DNA from: Synergistota bacterium
Lineage (GTDB): Bacteria > Synergistota > GBS-1
Assembly (NCBI GenBank): GCA_025060595.1
Contig: JANXBX010000004.1
Span: 124,001 to 188,000 of the forward strand
DNA length: 64,000 bases
Reading direction: 5' to 3'
Shown here: positions 32,315-41,400 of the stretch, piece after piece
How positions within the stretch are numbered: the stretch's first letter is position 1
Layout of the letters: each line of letters begins with the position of its first letter
The notes under the pieces: generated by a model
Database searches by the model: none
Seen by the model: the letters and a program-made list of their open reading frames with translations, nothing else
What the model was told of the DNA's origin: nothing
Translations under genes and position numbers: made by a program

Positions 32315-34149
32315 GAAATTCCCTCCTTAGTTTTAGGTTTTAGAACATATATAAATGATACTATAAGCAAACCTACTAAATCAGTAAATAACCCTTCCTT
32401 GATCAATAACATTCCCGCCCCAAAAAGAAGAAATCTTTGCCATAACTTAAGATCACCTTTAAAATAACCAACTATACTTGCAGCGATAGCTAAAACCCCT
32501 ATTATGGAAAAAACAATAGAAAACAAAATATTAAACAACGTACCTTCTAAAAGCAAAGTCGAACCATAAACAAACATAAAGGGTAACACAAAGCTAACCA
32601 AACCATATTTAAAAGCTGTCCAACCCACTTTATTTAAGTCTGCCTTCGCAATACTGGCAGCAACATATGAAGCTAAGGCAACTGGCGGAGTTATGGTTGA
32701 TATACATCCAAAGAAAAACACAAACATATGAGCAGCCAATAATGAAACTCCCATCTTCACAAGGGTCGGAGCTACAACTGAAGCAAGTATAAGGTAAGCA
32801 GCAGTTGTAGGAAGCCCCATCCCTAAGATTATGGAAAATACCATAGTCCAAATAAGAGCTAATAACTTATTACCCCATGAAAAAACAAAAATCAGAGAAG
32901 AAACTCTTACTCCCAAACCAGTTAAAGATAAGACCCCTACTATAATACCAGAAGCTGCACATGCAATTGCTATCGGTACAGTATCTCGTGCTCCCTTCTC
33001 CAAAGCATTTAAAATCTTGAAAACAAGATCTTTATCTACCTTATGTTTTGAAACTATATGAACAATGAGAAGAGACAAAATAGAATAATATGCAGCTTTG
33101 AATGGAGAAAAGCCTATCACAAGCATATAAGTTAGAACGACTATAGGTATAATAAAATACCATCCTTCCTTCATCACTCTATAAAAGGAAACTTCCTCTT
33201 TCTCATGTACTTTGAACCTTATTCTCTTGGCCTCCAAATGAACTATGATAAATATCGAAAGAAAATACAAAATAGCAGGTAAAACAGCAGCTCTCATGAT
33301 ATGAACATAAGGTTTACCTATAATTTCAGCCATGATAAAGGCAGCAGCTCCCATTATAGGAGGCATTATTTGTCCTCCTGTTGCTGCTACCGCAGATATA
33401 GCACCAGCCTTCACAGGTTCATAGCCTTCCCTTATCATCATAGGAATAGTTAAGCTTCCTGTTATAGCCACATTCCCAGCTGCAGATCCAGAAATCATAC
33501 CTACCAAAGCGCTAAAAATAATTGACGTTTTCGCAGCAGCCGCAGTAACGTTTTTAGTAATGGACAGCGCAAACTTATAAAGAAATTCGCTTGCCCCAAA
33601 CTCGCTTAGAAAAGCTCCATATATGCAAAATAGTATAATATAGGTTGAAGATACCCCTATTGGTATCCCAAACAATCCCTCGGTTGAAGTAAATAAAAAG
33701 GCTGTAACTCTGCTTAAAGTGTAACCTTTACCTTTTAAAATAGACGGAAGATATGGAGCTATAAAAGGATAAACTAAAAATAGTCCACTTATTATAGCTA
33801 AAGCAAAACCTGTTGCCCTGCGCGTAGCTTCTAATACTAAAAAAATTGCCAGAATCCCCACCAAGATATCAAGTTTAGTAGTAACTCCTCCACTTGATGT
33901 TATACTTTCCCACCTCACCAAGATATAAACCCCGCTTATTAAAGCTAAGACTGCCTCTAGGGATCTAATAAAGCGATTTAGCTTACTCCATTGCTGAGAT
34001 CTTTCAAGGAAACTCCAAAAACATATAAACAACATCATCATCAGATGAAATGTCCTAATTGTCATTGCAGAAAACGAAACAATTCCAGACACATTTACTA
34101 GATGAATAAGGGAAGTTAAAATAGCTGCTACAAAAATTATCTTTTTCAT
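32311..34149 (-). CDS. TRAP transporter, fused 4TM-12TM permease
   Basis: 612 residues and about 16 membrane helices. The N-terminal four-helix (DctQ-like) region runs to about residue 110; the DctM-like part follows with 'SALVGMISGSAAGNVAITGSLTIPMM' and 'AVAATGGQIMPPIMGAAAFIMAEI' (about 215-265), and the duplicated 'GMGLPTTAAYLILASVVAPTLVKMG' near 440-465, in each case only the pieces quoted being diagnostic. This fused form pairs with TAXI-type binding proteins. It imports an organic acid with sodium or protons. Adjacent TAXI gene at 35055. Confidence 0.92.
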   Translation of the reverse strand: MKKIIFVAAILTSLIHLVNVSGIVSFSAMTIRTFHLMMMLFICFWSFLERSQQWSKLNRFIRSLEAVLALISGVYILVRWESITSSGGVTTKLDILVGILAIFLVLEATRRATGFALAIISGLFLVYPFIAPYLPSILKGKGYTLSRVTAFLFTSTEGLFGIPIGVSSTYIILFCIYGAFLSEFGASEFLYKFALSITKNVTAAAAKTSIIFSALVGMISGSAAGNVAITGSLTIPMMIREGYEPVKAGAISAVAATGGQIMPPIMGAAAFIMAEIIGKPYVHIMRAAVLPAILYFLSIFIIVHLEAKRIRFKVHEKEEVSFYRVMKEGWYFIIPIVVLTYMLVIGFSPFKAAYYSILSLLIVHIVSKHKVDKDLVFKILNALEKGARDTVPIAIACAASGIIVGVLSLTGLGVRVSSLIFVFSWGNKLLALIWTMVFSIILGMGLPTTAAYLILASVVAPTLVKMGVSLLAAHMFVFFFGCISTITPPVALASYVAASIAKADLNKVGWTAFKYGLVSFVLPFMFVYGSTLLLEGTLFNILFSIVFSIIGVLAIAASIVGYFKGDLKLWQRFLLFGAGMLLIKEGLFTDLVGLLIVSFIYVLKPKTKEGIS

Positions 34150-34160
34150 TTAAAACCCCT

Positions 34161-35042
34161 CTAAAGACTAAGCAACTTTGATGGATTATCTTTTGTCATC
34201 ATATCTAACTCCTTCTGGGTAACACCATACCTTAGAAGAAGATAACAATACGCTCTCAACCCTTCCACAGGAGATGGGCTGTACACTTGACCATAGTCTG
34301 TGATTAAAATGCAATTCTGTGCTCCAACTTCCTTTATTATTTTTACTATTTCACTGGGATCCTGTTTACCATTATAAGAGGAACAAACACCGTAAGAGAG
34401 CGTTAAGGTAGCCCCGAGAGAAACGAGTTCCCTTAAAACATCCAAGGTAAAGTCTTCCGTCCAAGCATTAGGATGTGTTATCTCAAGCTTGCTATAGCCT
34501 ATGGCTTTGCTCTCTTTAGCCAAAGCAAGACACTCTTGAGGGGATACATGTCCTGACGCTAAGATAGCATCATATTCCTTACAAGCTCTTAGGATCTCGT
34601 GAACCTCCTCCTTTAATTTCCCTCTATCATCTAATATGGATATCGGCTCTATCTTTTTACCGAAAGAAGAAGTGTTAACATATGCTTTTATCCAGTGTCC
34701 CCTCTCAGCTTTCCTGATACCATATTCTGCATCAGTGGTAGGCAACCAGATTACCTTTCCACCAGACTTAAGAGTAGCTATAACAGTTCTTACATTTAAC
34801 CCTCCCGTAGGGCCATTTAACGCTATGCCTCCAAACACTTTAACCTTCAATCCAAGCTGATTTGCAACATGGGCATCTCCTACCGTAGAAGCTAAATGCT
34901 TTTTAACAACTATGGCTTTCATTCCCCTAGAATCCGCCTCTTTTGCAAGCCTAAGGCTATCTCCATAACGAGGAACATAATCAGGCCCTACATGAATATG
35001 GAGATCGATCATCCCTTCTAAAATTCCATCATCTACAAACAT
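34161..35042 (-). CDS. DUF6282 amidohydrolase-like protein
   Basis: 293 residues. 'GMIDLHIHVGPDYVPRYGDSL' (about 10-30) carries a His-x-His metal motif. Later ligands are probable in 'ILASGHVSPQE' (about 160-170), 'LEITHPNAW' (about 187) and 'CILITDYGQ' (about 247). The pattern is that of a metal-dependent TIM-barrel hydrolase or lactonase. No function is assigned to the family that I can name. Set between a TAXI binding protein and the TRAP permease, it probably acts on the imported compound or its first product. Confidence 0.75.
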   Translation of the reverse strand: MFVDDGILEGMIDLHIHVGPDYVPRYGDSLRLAKEADSRGMKAIVVKKHLASTVGDAHVANQLGLKVKVFGGIALNGPTGGLNVRTVIATLKSGGKVIWLPTTDAEYGIRKAERGHWIKAYVNTSSFGKKIEPISILDDRGKLKEEVHEILRACKEYDAILASGHVSPQECLALAKESKAIGYSKLEITHPNAWTEDFTLDVLRELVSLGATLTLSYGVCSSYNGKQDPSEIVKIIKEVGAQNCILITDYGQVYSPSPVEGLRAYCYLLLRYGVTQKELDMMTKDNPSKLLSL

Positions 35043-35054
35043 CTGTCTCCCCCC

Positions 35055-36011
35055 CTATTTTCTAGATCTTTCATCGAAGTACCTTTTAGCTCCAGGATGG
35101 AGAGGGATTGGCACCTTAGAAGCCTCCTCTAAATCTATCTGTTTGGCAATGGCATTCATATTTCTAAGCTCTTCCAAGTTATCAAAAATAGCCTTTGTTA
35201 TTTGATATACTAGGATCTCATCTACATCAGATCTTACTATAAGAACGTTTCTTATCCCTATAGCAACAGCATCTTTCTCAAGCTTATAAACATCCTTAGG
35301 AACAACTATCTTTGAATAGTAAGGATGCTTCTTCATAATGTTGGCCATTTTATCATCCTCAATGTTTATAAATTTTATTCTCTTATTAGCAGTTAACTCT
35401 AAAACAGCAGAGGCAGGATAACCAGACAAAGCCAATGCTATATCAACATTTCCATCAGCTAAATTCATAAAACCGTCACTATACGAAAGATAACTCGGCA
35501 ATATATCTTTAATACTAAGACCATACTCTTCAAGAACAACCTCTAAAACAGGAATAGTTCCACCCCCAGCTGGTCCAACGGCAATCCTTTTACCTTTAAA
35601 GTCAGAAACAGCGTTTATAGGAGAATTTCCCAACGTTATAATGTGAAAAACACTCGGATGAAGCGAAGCTACAGCACTTATCTTAAGTTTGTCCTTATAA
35701 GGAGGCATACCCATAACACCAAAGTAAGCTAAATTGGCATTAGTAAGACCAAATTCTACATCTCCCTGAGAAACCAACCTGGGATTTTCAACCGATCCCC
35801 CTGTTACCTCTGCAACCATCTCTACATCCTTAACATACTTATTAACTATATTAGCAATACTCTGTCCCAAAGAAAAATAAGCTCCTCCAACGCTTGCTGT
35901 TCCGATACTGATATACTTTTTGCTCCCACTTGCAGCTACAGCTTTACCTAAAGAAAAAGAAATAATTAACGCTAGCACCATTAAAATCCCTGCCAACCTT
36001 TTGCCCCCCAT
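35055..36011 (-). CDS. TAXI-family TRAP solute-binding protein
   Basis: 318 residues. A signal peptide (about 1-26) is followed by 'YISIGTASVGGAYFSLGQSIANIVN', the TAXI family opening, 'NPRLVSQGDVEFGLTNANLAYFG' and 'GKRIAVGPAGGGTIPVLEVVL' (about 145-165). This periplasmic protein presents substrate to the fused TRAP permease encoded downstream. Related proteins bind glutamate or other dicarboxylates; the ligand here is not known. Second gene of the GntR operon, 30 bases after gntR. Confidence 0.9.
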   Translation of the reverse strand: MGGKRLAGILMVLALIISFSLGKAVAASGSKKYISIGTASVGGAYFSLGQSIANIVNKYVKDVEMVAEVTGGSVENPRLVSQGDVEFGLTNANLAYFGVMGMPPYKDKLKISAVASLHPSVFHIITLGNSPINAVSDFKGKRIAVGPAGGGTIPVLEVVLEEYGLSIKDILPSYLSYSDGFMNLADGNVDIALALSGYPASAVLELTANKRIKFINIEDDKMANIMKKHPYYSKIVVPKDVYKLEKDAVAIGIRNVLIVRSDVDEILVYQITKAIFDNLEELRNMNAIAKQIDLEEASKVPIPLHPGAKRYFDERSRK

Positions 36012-36041
36012 GCTCTTCCCCTCCTTTAAAACAGAAAAATT

Positions 36042-36698
36042 TTATTTAAACTTAGACTCCTTCAAGGCCTTTATAAAACTTTCTGCAGCCCTTTTACGAT
36101 GCTCCCTTATAAAAGTCTCCAATTCTTCCTTTTTCTTATTTTTTATTAACTCGACGATCTTTTCATGCTCCAACAAAGACTCCTCCCCCCTATCTGGAGA
36201 AAGCATAAATACTGCACGAGTCCTTTCCCACCTATTCCAAAGCTCCATAATCAATTCATAAAGCTTTTTATAAGGATTTAACGAACATATATAAGCATGA
36301 AATTCCTTATTAAGGTTTCCGTATCTTACATAATCTTTGTTCTCCAGGGCTTTACGCATCTCCCCTAAAAGCTCCTCTAATCTCTTAAAATCCTTTTCAG
36401 TAAAGCGATCAACACCTTCTCTCGCAGCAAATCCCTCAAGCACTCCTCTTATGATATAGGACTCCATGATGTCAACATCTTCGACCCCTCTAACTACTGG
36501 ACCTACATGTGAACGAATTTCAACTAATCCTTCTCTTTCAAGAATCCTTAAGGCTTCCCTAATTGGAGTTTCACTGACCCCTAATTCCTGAGCGATCTTC
36601 CCAATTACTAAACGTTCTCCTGGCTTGTAAACACCGCTTACGATATTCTCTCTAAGCTTTTCATAAACAGCTTCTACCTTAGTTTTATAAACTATCAC
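36042..36698 (-). CDS. GntR-family (FadR-type) transcription regulator
   Basis: 218 residues. An N-terminal winged helix ('VYEKLRENIVSGVYKPGERL', 'ELGVSETPIREALRILEREGLV') is followed by an all-helical FCD domain (about 80-215) with the metal-binding pattern 'RYGNLNKEFHAYICSLN'. It likely senses an organic acid and controls the downstream TRAP operon. The start is GTG 36698. Its promoter (36721-36749) carries an inverted repeat over the -10, suggesting autoregulation. Confidence 0.9.
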   Translation of the reverse strand: MIVYKTKVEAVYEKLRENIVSGVYKPGERLVIGKIAQELGVSETPIREALRILEREGLVEIRSHVGPVVRGVEDVDIMESYIIRGVLEGFAAREGVDRFTEKDFKRLEELLGEMRKALENKDYVRYGNLNKEFHAYICSLNPYKKLYELIMELWNRWERTRAVFMLSPDRGEESLLEHEKIVELIKNKKKEELETFIREHRKRAAESFIKALKESKFK

Positions 36699-36716
36699 AC
36701 CTTCTCACCACCTATC

Positions 36717-36749
36717 ATATAGTATATATCCTATATAAAATCTAGTCAA
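36717..36749 (-). promoter_or_regulatory. Promoter and putative operator of the GntR/TRAP operon
   Basis: On the minus strand TTGACT (36749-36744), a 17-base spacer and TATACT (36726-36721) form a near-consensus promoter. The dyad ATATAG-N8-CTATAT (36717-36736) covers the -10 region. FadR-type GntR proteins bind short dyads of this kind, so it is the likely operator. The RNA start would be near 36714. Confidence 0.65.
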
Positions 36750-36764
36750 GCGAAAAACTTAAAA

Positions 36765-36793
36765 TTGAACATGAAGATAAAGTGTGATATAAT
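36765..36793 (+). promoter_or_regulatory. Promoter of the thiamine operon
   Basis: TTGAAC (36765-36770), a 17-base spacer and TATAAT (36788-36793) with an extended -10 (TG one base before). It is one of the best sigma-A promoters in the window. It diverges from the gntR promoter, the -35 boxes being 15 bases apart, and places the RNA start near 36800, before the riboswitch. Confidence 0.75.
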
Positions 36794-36821
36794 GTTAATC
36801 GAAGACGAAAACTATAATAGG

Positions 36822-36925
36822 TTACTCCGTGGGGGAGCTCCTACTAAGGGGCTGAGAGGAGGACGTAAAGTCCTCGACCCCTTGAACCTGATCCGGGTAA
36901 TGCCGGCGGAGGGAAACGGAAGTTA
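36822..36925 (+). promoter_or_regulatory. TPP riboswitch aptamer (THI element)
   Basis: Contains the conserved core 'GGGGCTGAGAGGA' (36848-36860), 'CCTTGAACCTGATCCGGGTA' (36880-36899) and 'AATGCCGGCGGAGGGAAACG', with P1 formed by TCCGT (36826-36830) and ACGGA (36916-36920). It binds thiamine pyrophosphate and controls thi4-thiC directly downstream. Its 3' segment GGCGGAGGGA (36905-36914) can pair with the first arm of the following terminator. Confidence 0.96.
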
Positions 36926-36938
36926 AATCTTAGAAAAA

Positions 36939-36973
36939 ATCCCTCCGCCTGTATGGCGGAGGGATAAATTTTT
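36939..36973 (+). terminator. Riboswitch-controlled intrinsic terminator
   Basis: Stem ATCCCTCCGCC (36939-36949), loop TGTAT, stem GGCGGAGGGAT (36955-36965), then AAATTTTTT. The first arm is equally complementary to aptamer bases 36905-36914, because those ten bases are identical to the terminator's second arm. Without TPP an antiterminator should form; with TPP the terminator should form and stop transcription before thi4. Confidence 0.9.
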
Positions 36974-36989
36974 TAAGGAGGGGAAAAAA

Positions 36990-37742
36990 ATGAGAGACAT
37001 AATCATATCAAAAGCTATTTTAGAGAGTTTTTTTAAGAAGCTTGTAAGTTCCTTAGAGCTGGATGTAGCTATAGTGGGAGCAGGTCCAAGCGGTCTAGTA
37101 GCATCTTATGAACTTGCTAAGAAAAATTTTAAAGTAGCAATATTCGAGGAAAGAAATACACCAGGAGGAGGAATTTGGGGAGGAGGAATAATGTTTAATG
37201 AAGTAGTTTTAGAAAGAGAACTTGAGAGTTTCCTAAAAGAGCTTGACGTAAAATATAAGATTATCGAAGATCATATAGTAGTAGACTCTTGTCATTTTGC
37301 ATCTGCCCTAATATACCATACAACTAAAGCCGGAGCTCTTCTATTTAACAACGTAAGCGTTGAGGACGTAGCTATGAAAGATGGTAAAATCTGCGGAGTA
37401 GTAGTCAACTGGGGACCAGTTAAAAAATTAGGGCTTCATGTAGACCCTATAACTATTAAAGCTTCCTATGTTGTAGATGGAACAGGACACCCAGCAAACG
37501 TTGTATCTCTCCTTGTAAAGCGAGGGCTTATGGAAAAGAAAACCGAATTCCCAATGAACGCAGATGAAGCTGAAAAGTTTGTCGTTGAAAAAACCGGTGA
37601 GGTTTTTCCAGGACTCTTAGTTTCAGGAATGGCTGTGTGTGAAGTCTATGGAGGACCTAGAATGGGACCAATATTTGGAGGTATGATTTTATCCGGAAAG
37701 AGAATAGCAGAAATAATAAGCGAAAGGGTGTCCAGGAAATGA
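36990..37742 (+). CDS. thi4: Thi4-type thiazole synthase (archaeal/sulfide-dependent type)
   Basis: 250 residues. The FAD/NAD Rossmann motif '[20 protein letters not shown]' (about 26-45), '[20 protein letters not shown]' (about 52-71), and '[21 protein letters not shown]' near the end are present. It makes the thiazole precursor of thiamine from NAD and glycine. At the place of the sulfur-donating Cys of yeast Thi4 the sequence reads '[15 protein letters not shown]', with no cysteine, so it should use free sulfide catalytically. Under TPP riboswitch control; start ATG after AAGGAGGGG; overlaps thiC by four bases. Confidence 0.93.
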   Translation: MRDIIISKAILESFFKKLVSSLELDVAIVGAGPSGLVASYELAKKNFKVAIFEERNTPGGGIWGGGIMFNEVVLERELESFLKELDVKYKIIEDHIVVDSCHFASALIYHTTKAGALLFNNVSVEDVAMKDGKICGVVVNWGPVKKLGLHVDPITIKASYVVDGTGHPANVVSLLVKRGLMEKKTEFPMNADEAEKFVVEKTGEVFPGLLVSGMAVCEVYGGPRMGPIFGGMILSGKRIAEIISERVSRK

Positions 37743-39013
37743 CACAAATGGAAATGGCTAAAAGAGGAATAATATCTGAAGAAATGAAAAGTGTAGCAGA
37801 ATACGAGGAAGTGGACGTAAAATTAGTCTGCCAAAAAGTTGCTCAAGGAAAGGCAGTTATACCCAAAAACAAATTACATAAGGTTGAAAAGCCTATGATA
37901 GTAGGAGAAAATTTTAGCGTTAAGGTAAACGCAAATATAGGAACATCAAAGGGATTCTCATCTCTTGAGGAAGAAAAAGAAAAAGCAAAAATAGCTATTG
38001 AATACGGAGCAGATGCCTTAATGGTTCTTTCAACTTGGGGGAATCTAAGAGAGATTAGGAAAGCTATAGTTGAAATCTCTCCCGTACCAGTAGGCTCAGT
38101 ACCTATTTATGACTCTGCAGTTAAAAGCTATGAACTTAATAAAAATGTAGTGGACTTCTCTGAAAAAGACTTTTTAGACATGGTAATTACTCACGCTGAA
38201 GATGGAATAGACTTTATGACTATACATGTTGGCATTACAAAGAGATTATTGGAGTATATAAAAAAGTCCAAGAGGATCTTGAAAATAGTAAGTAGAGGGG
38301 GAAGCATAATAGCTGGTTGGATGATAAAGAACAACAAAGAAAACCCCTTTTACAAACACTTTGATGAGCTTTTAGATATAGCTAAAGAATATGATATCAC
38401 CCTGAGTTTAGGAGATGGGATGCGTCCAGGAGCAATAGTAGATGCAAGTGACTCTCAACAATTTGAAGAACTTTTCACCCTTGGAGAGCTTGTAGACGAA
38501 GCAAGAAAAAAGGGAGTCCAAGTAATGATAGAAGGACCAGGTCATATACCCCTGAATGAAGTAGAAATGAACGTTAGACTAATGAAAAAAGTTGGGAAAG
38601 AAGCTCCTATCTTTCTTCTTGGTCCTCTTCCAACAGATAGAGCCATGGGTTACGACCATATAGCCTGTGCCATAGGTGGAGCATTAGCTGGATATTTTGG
38701 AGCAGATTTTCTATGCTATGTTACTCCGGCTGAACACATCTCTTTACCAACTGTTGAAGACGTAAAGGAGGGAGTAATAGCCTCAAAGATAGCAGCAACA
38801 ATTGCAGATGTCGCTAGAAGAAATCCAAAAGCATTAGAATTAGAGAGAGAAATGGCCTTAGCGAGAAAACACTTCGACTGGGAAAAGATGTTCAAACTCG
38901 CATTAGCTGGAAACGTAGCAAAAGAAAAACACTTTAAACGTCCTTATGATGACAAGGGATGTTCTATGTGCGGCCCATTTTGTGCTATCAAAATAGCTGA
39001 AGAATACATATGA
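37739..39013 (+). CDS. thiC: Phosphomethylpyrimidine synthase ThiC
   Basis: 424 residues, the shorter form lacking the N-terminal domain of proteobacterial ThiC. Motifs: '[19 protein letters not shown]', '[13 protein letters not shown]', '[17 protein letters not shown]', '[14 protein letters not shown]', and the C-terminal radical SAM cluster '[11 protein letters not shown]' (CxxCxxxxC, about 410-420). It converts aminoimidazole ribotide to HMP phosphate. It is paired with thi4 in a two-gene riboswitch operon; HMP kinase and coupling enzymes (thiD, thiE) must be elsewhere. Confidence 0.96.
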   Translation: MTQMEMAKRGIISEEMKSVAEYEEVDVKLVCQKVAQGKAVIPKNKLHKVEKPMIVGENFSVKVNANIGTSKGFSSLEEEKEKAKIAIEYGADALMVLSTWGNLREIRKAIVEISPVPVGSVPIYDSAVKSYELNKNVVDFSEKDFLDMVITHAEDGIDFMTIHVGITKRLLEYIKKSKRILKIVSRGGSIIAGWMIKNNKENPFYKHFDELLDIAKEYDITLSLGDGMRPGAIVDASDSQQFEELFTLGELVDEARKKGVQVMIEGPGHIPLNEVEMNVRLMKKVGKEAPIFLLGPLPTDRAMGYDHIACAIGGALAGYFGADFLCYVTPAEHISLPTVEDVKEGVIASKIAATIADVARRNPKALELEREMALARKHFDWEKMFKLALAGNVAKEKHFKRPYDDKGCSMCGPFCAIKIAEEYI

Positions 39014-39025
39014 TAAAATTTAATT

Positions 39026-39946
39026 ATGGGGCTAAATCAATGGCTTTTAAATAAACTTCTATCAAAGGAAAAACAAGAACGAAAATCTATAGGATACCTT
39101 GAAGGATGGATTAGCATAATAGGGAATACAATCTTATTTTTATTTAAGTTAATAGCGGGTATGTATCTAAACAGTATATCTTTGATAGCGGACGCTTTTC
39201 ATTCTCTTTCCGACGTTTTAACATCCGGAATAGTAATCTTAGGCTTCAAACTAGGGGATAAACCCGCAGATGAGAAACATCCTTTTGGTCATGGAAGAAT
39301 AGAACAAATATCTGCAATTTTTATAGCCTTTATACTAATCATAGTAGCATACGACTTAGGAAAGAGCTCCCTTAACAGAATCTTACATCCACAAAAAACC
39401 GAATTTAATACATACGTGCTTTTAATATTAATCCTTGCAGCCATCTTTAAAGAGTGGATGGCTAGATTTTCCACATACCTTGGGAAAGAGATAAACTCCA
39501 CAGCTTTAATTGCAGACGCTTGGCATCATAGAAGCGACGCTATAGCTACGCTTTTAGTAGCTATAGGTTTAATAATGGCAAAGCTAAGCTTCCTTAAAAT
39601 AGACGGCATAATAGGATTAATAGTCTCCATACTCATAGGTTGGATTGGGATAGACATAGTTAAAAGCTCATCAAGCTTTCTTATTGGAGAAACACCTGAT
39701 AAGAAACTACTAGAGCTTGTGAAGATAGCAACCTCTTCTACTCCAGGAGTAATAGACTACCATGACGTTTCAGTCCACGATTATTCAAGTAACAAGGTTA
39801 TAACCCTTCATATAGAAGTAGATAGAAATATAACTATAAAGGAAGCCCATGATATAGCACTAAAGATACAACGCATTATACAAAATGGAATTAAAGAAGC
39901 AAAAGTTATAATACATATTGATCCTCTAGGAGAAAAAGAAGATTAA
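39026..39946 (+). CDS. Cation diffusion facilitator (CDF) family transporter
   Basis: 306 residues. Six membrane helices (about 25-215) are followed by a cytoplasmic ferredoxin-like domain. Metal site residues are visible in helix II 'ADAFHSLSD' and helix V 'ADAWHHRSDA', a D/H-rich pattern of zinc, iron or manganese exporters (FieF-like). There is no ribosome site before the ATG, and TAAAAT lies seven bases upstream, so a short or leaderless mRNA is possible. It follows thiC by 12 bases and may also be read through from the thiamine operon. Confidence 0.92.
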   Translation: MGLNQWLLNKLLSKEKQERKSIGYLEGWISIIGNTILFLFKLIAGMYLNSISLIADAFHSLSDVLTSGIVILGFKLGDKPADEKHPFGHGRIEQISAIFIAFILIIVAYDLGKSSLNRILHPQKTEFNTYVLLILILAAIFKEWMARFSTYLGKEINSTALIADAWHHRSDAIATLLVAIGLIMAKLSFLKIDGIIGLIVSILIGWIGIDIVKSSSSFLIGETPDKKLLELVKIATSSTPGVIDYHDVSVHDYSSNKVITLHIEVDRNITIKEAHDIALKIQRIIQNGIKEAKVIIHIDPLGEKED

Positions 39947-39984
39947 ACTAAAAATCTATTAAAGCGGTATTGCCCCTTCCATAC

Positions 39985-41400
39985 TTATCTATCACATCTT
40001 TGATCAACCCTTAAGTTTCCCCTTGCAAGAGAAGCCGATATTGCAGCTAAACAAAGTACAGTAAATACTAAAAAAGAAGTCTTCAAGCTTAAAATAAACG
40101 AAAGATATTTATCAGGAGTAATCTGAACTCTACCTATATATATGGAAAATATAAGCATAACTATTCCCATACTAAACATCTGACCAAGAAGACGCATAGT
40201 GGCTACCATTCCTGATGCTACTCCATAAAAGCGCCTTTCAACAGAACCCATTATAGCACTAGTATTGGGGGAGGAAAAAAATGCAAAGCCAAACCCCAGG
40301 ACTATAAGAGATACTATTATATAGTTTATAGCTGTGCCCTCCTTTAAAAAACTAAGCAAAAATACTCCCAAAGCTGTAATCCCCATTCCAAAAGATGCTA
40401 TTATCCTCGGCTCAATTCTGTCAGAAAGCCTACCCGCAATGGGAGAAAAAAGAGCCATCATGAGAGGCTGAAATATAATTATAGAACCAGCAAAACGAGG
40501 ATTTAATCCCTTTATGTATTGCAAATACAAACTTAATAAGAAGGTCACAGCAAAGGTTGCACTATAGTGAATTAAAGCAGCTAGGCTTGAAAAGGCAAAA
40601 ACCCTATTACTTTTAAAAAGGGATATATCAAGTAAAGGATATTTCACTCTACTCTCCCACAGAACAAAAAATATAAAGATTCCACACCCCAAGGCAAGCA
40701 AAGCAAATCCAGAAATATCTGGAACTCGCGAAAAACCACTCATTAAAGATACAATTAAAAAAGCATAAAGCAGGAACCCCATCTTATCGAAGCTCTCATT
40801 CTTAGCTTCAGCCCATTCTCCTTTAACTTTTCTAAAAGCGAGAAAAGCAGATAGTAAGGTTAAAGCGAAACCAATAAAAAATATACTTCTCCATCCAATG
40901 CAATAGGTCAAATACCCTCCAATGAAAGGGCCTAAAGACATACCGGAGTATGTGGAAGCCACATTTATACCTAAAACTTTACCTCTTTCTCTTGAAGGGA
41001 AAACAGAGGTTAAAATCGCTATGTTAGTAGCAAATATCATAGCTCCTCCTATACCTTGTAAAATACGAAAAACTATAAGAAAATATGGATCTTTGGGCGT
41101 ACCACATAGGAAAGAGAAAACAGCATAAAATAAAAGTCCCATTAAAAAAATTTTTCTTCTACCGTATATATCCGCTATTCTACCAAAAGGAACGGTAAAA
41201 ACTGCACAAGATATTATGTAAGCAGTAGCAACCCAGTTTAGTAAAATTGCATCCATTTTAAACTCTCTTCCTATAGTTGGAAGAGCAATATTAATAGAAG
41301 AAACCATAAAGGGAATAATAAAGGAAGTTAAAACAGCAATTAATAAAATAGCTCTCTTATTAACTTGTATTTCCATCGTATATCCACTATTAGAACTCAC
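39985..41400 (-). CDS. MFS transporter, DHA2 (14-helix) family
   Basis: 471 residues and about 13-14 membrane segments. Motif A appears as 'GRIADIYGRRKIFLMG' (about 73-88), motif C as 'GMSLGPFIGGYL', and the A-like repeat in the second half as 'GRLSDRIEPRIIA'. DHA2 proteins are proton-coupled exporters of drugs or metabolites. The start overlaps the stop of the methyltransferase/ATP-grasp gene by four bases, so the two are translationally coupled and this protein probably exports that enzyme's product. Confidence 0.88.
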   Translation of the reverse strand: MSSNSGYTMEIQVNKRAILLIAVLTSFIIPFMVSSINIALPTIGREFKMDAILLNWVATAYIISCAVFTVPFGRIADIYGRRKIFLMGLLFYAVFSFLCGTPKDPYFLIVFRILQGIGGAMIFATNIAILTSVFPSRERGKVLGINVASTYSGMSLGPFIGGYLTYCIGWRSIFFIGFALTLLSAFLAFRKVKGEWAEAKNESFDKMGFLLYAFLIVSLMSGFSRVPDISGFALLALGCGIFIFFVLWESRVKYPLLDISLFKSNRVFAFSSLAALIHYSATFAVTFLLSLYLQYIKGLNPRFAGSIIIFQPLMMALFSPIAGRLSDRIEPRIIASFGMGITALGVFLLSFLKEGTAINYIIVSLIVLGFGFAFFSSPNTSAIMGSVERRFYGVASGMVATMRLLGQMFSMGIVMLIFSIYIGRVQITPDKYLSFILSLKTSFLVFTVLCLAAISASLARGNLRVDQRCDR

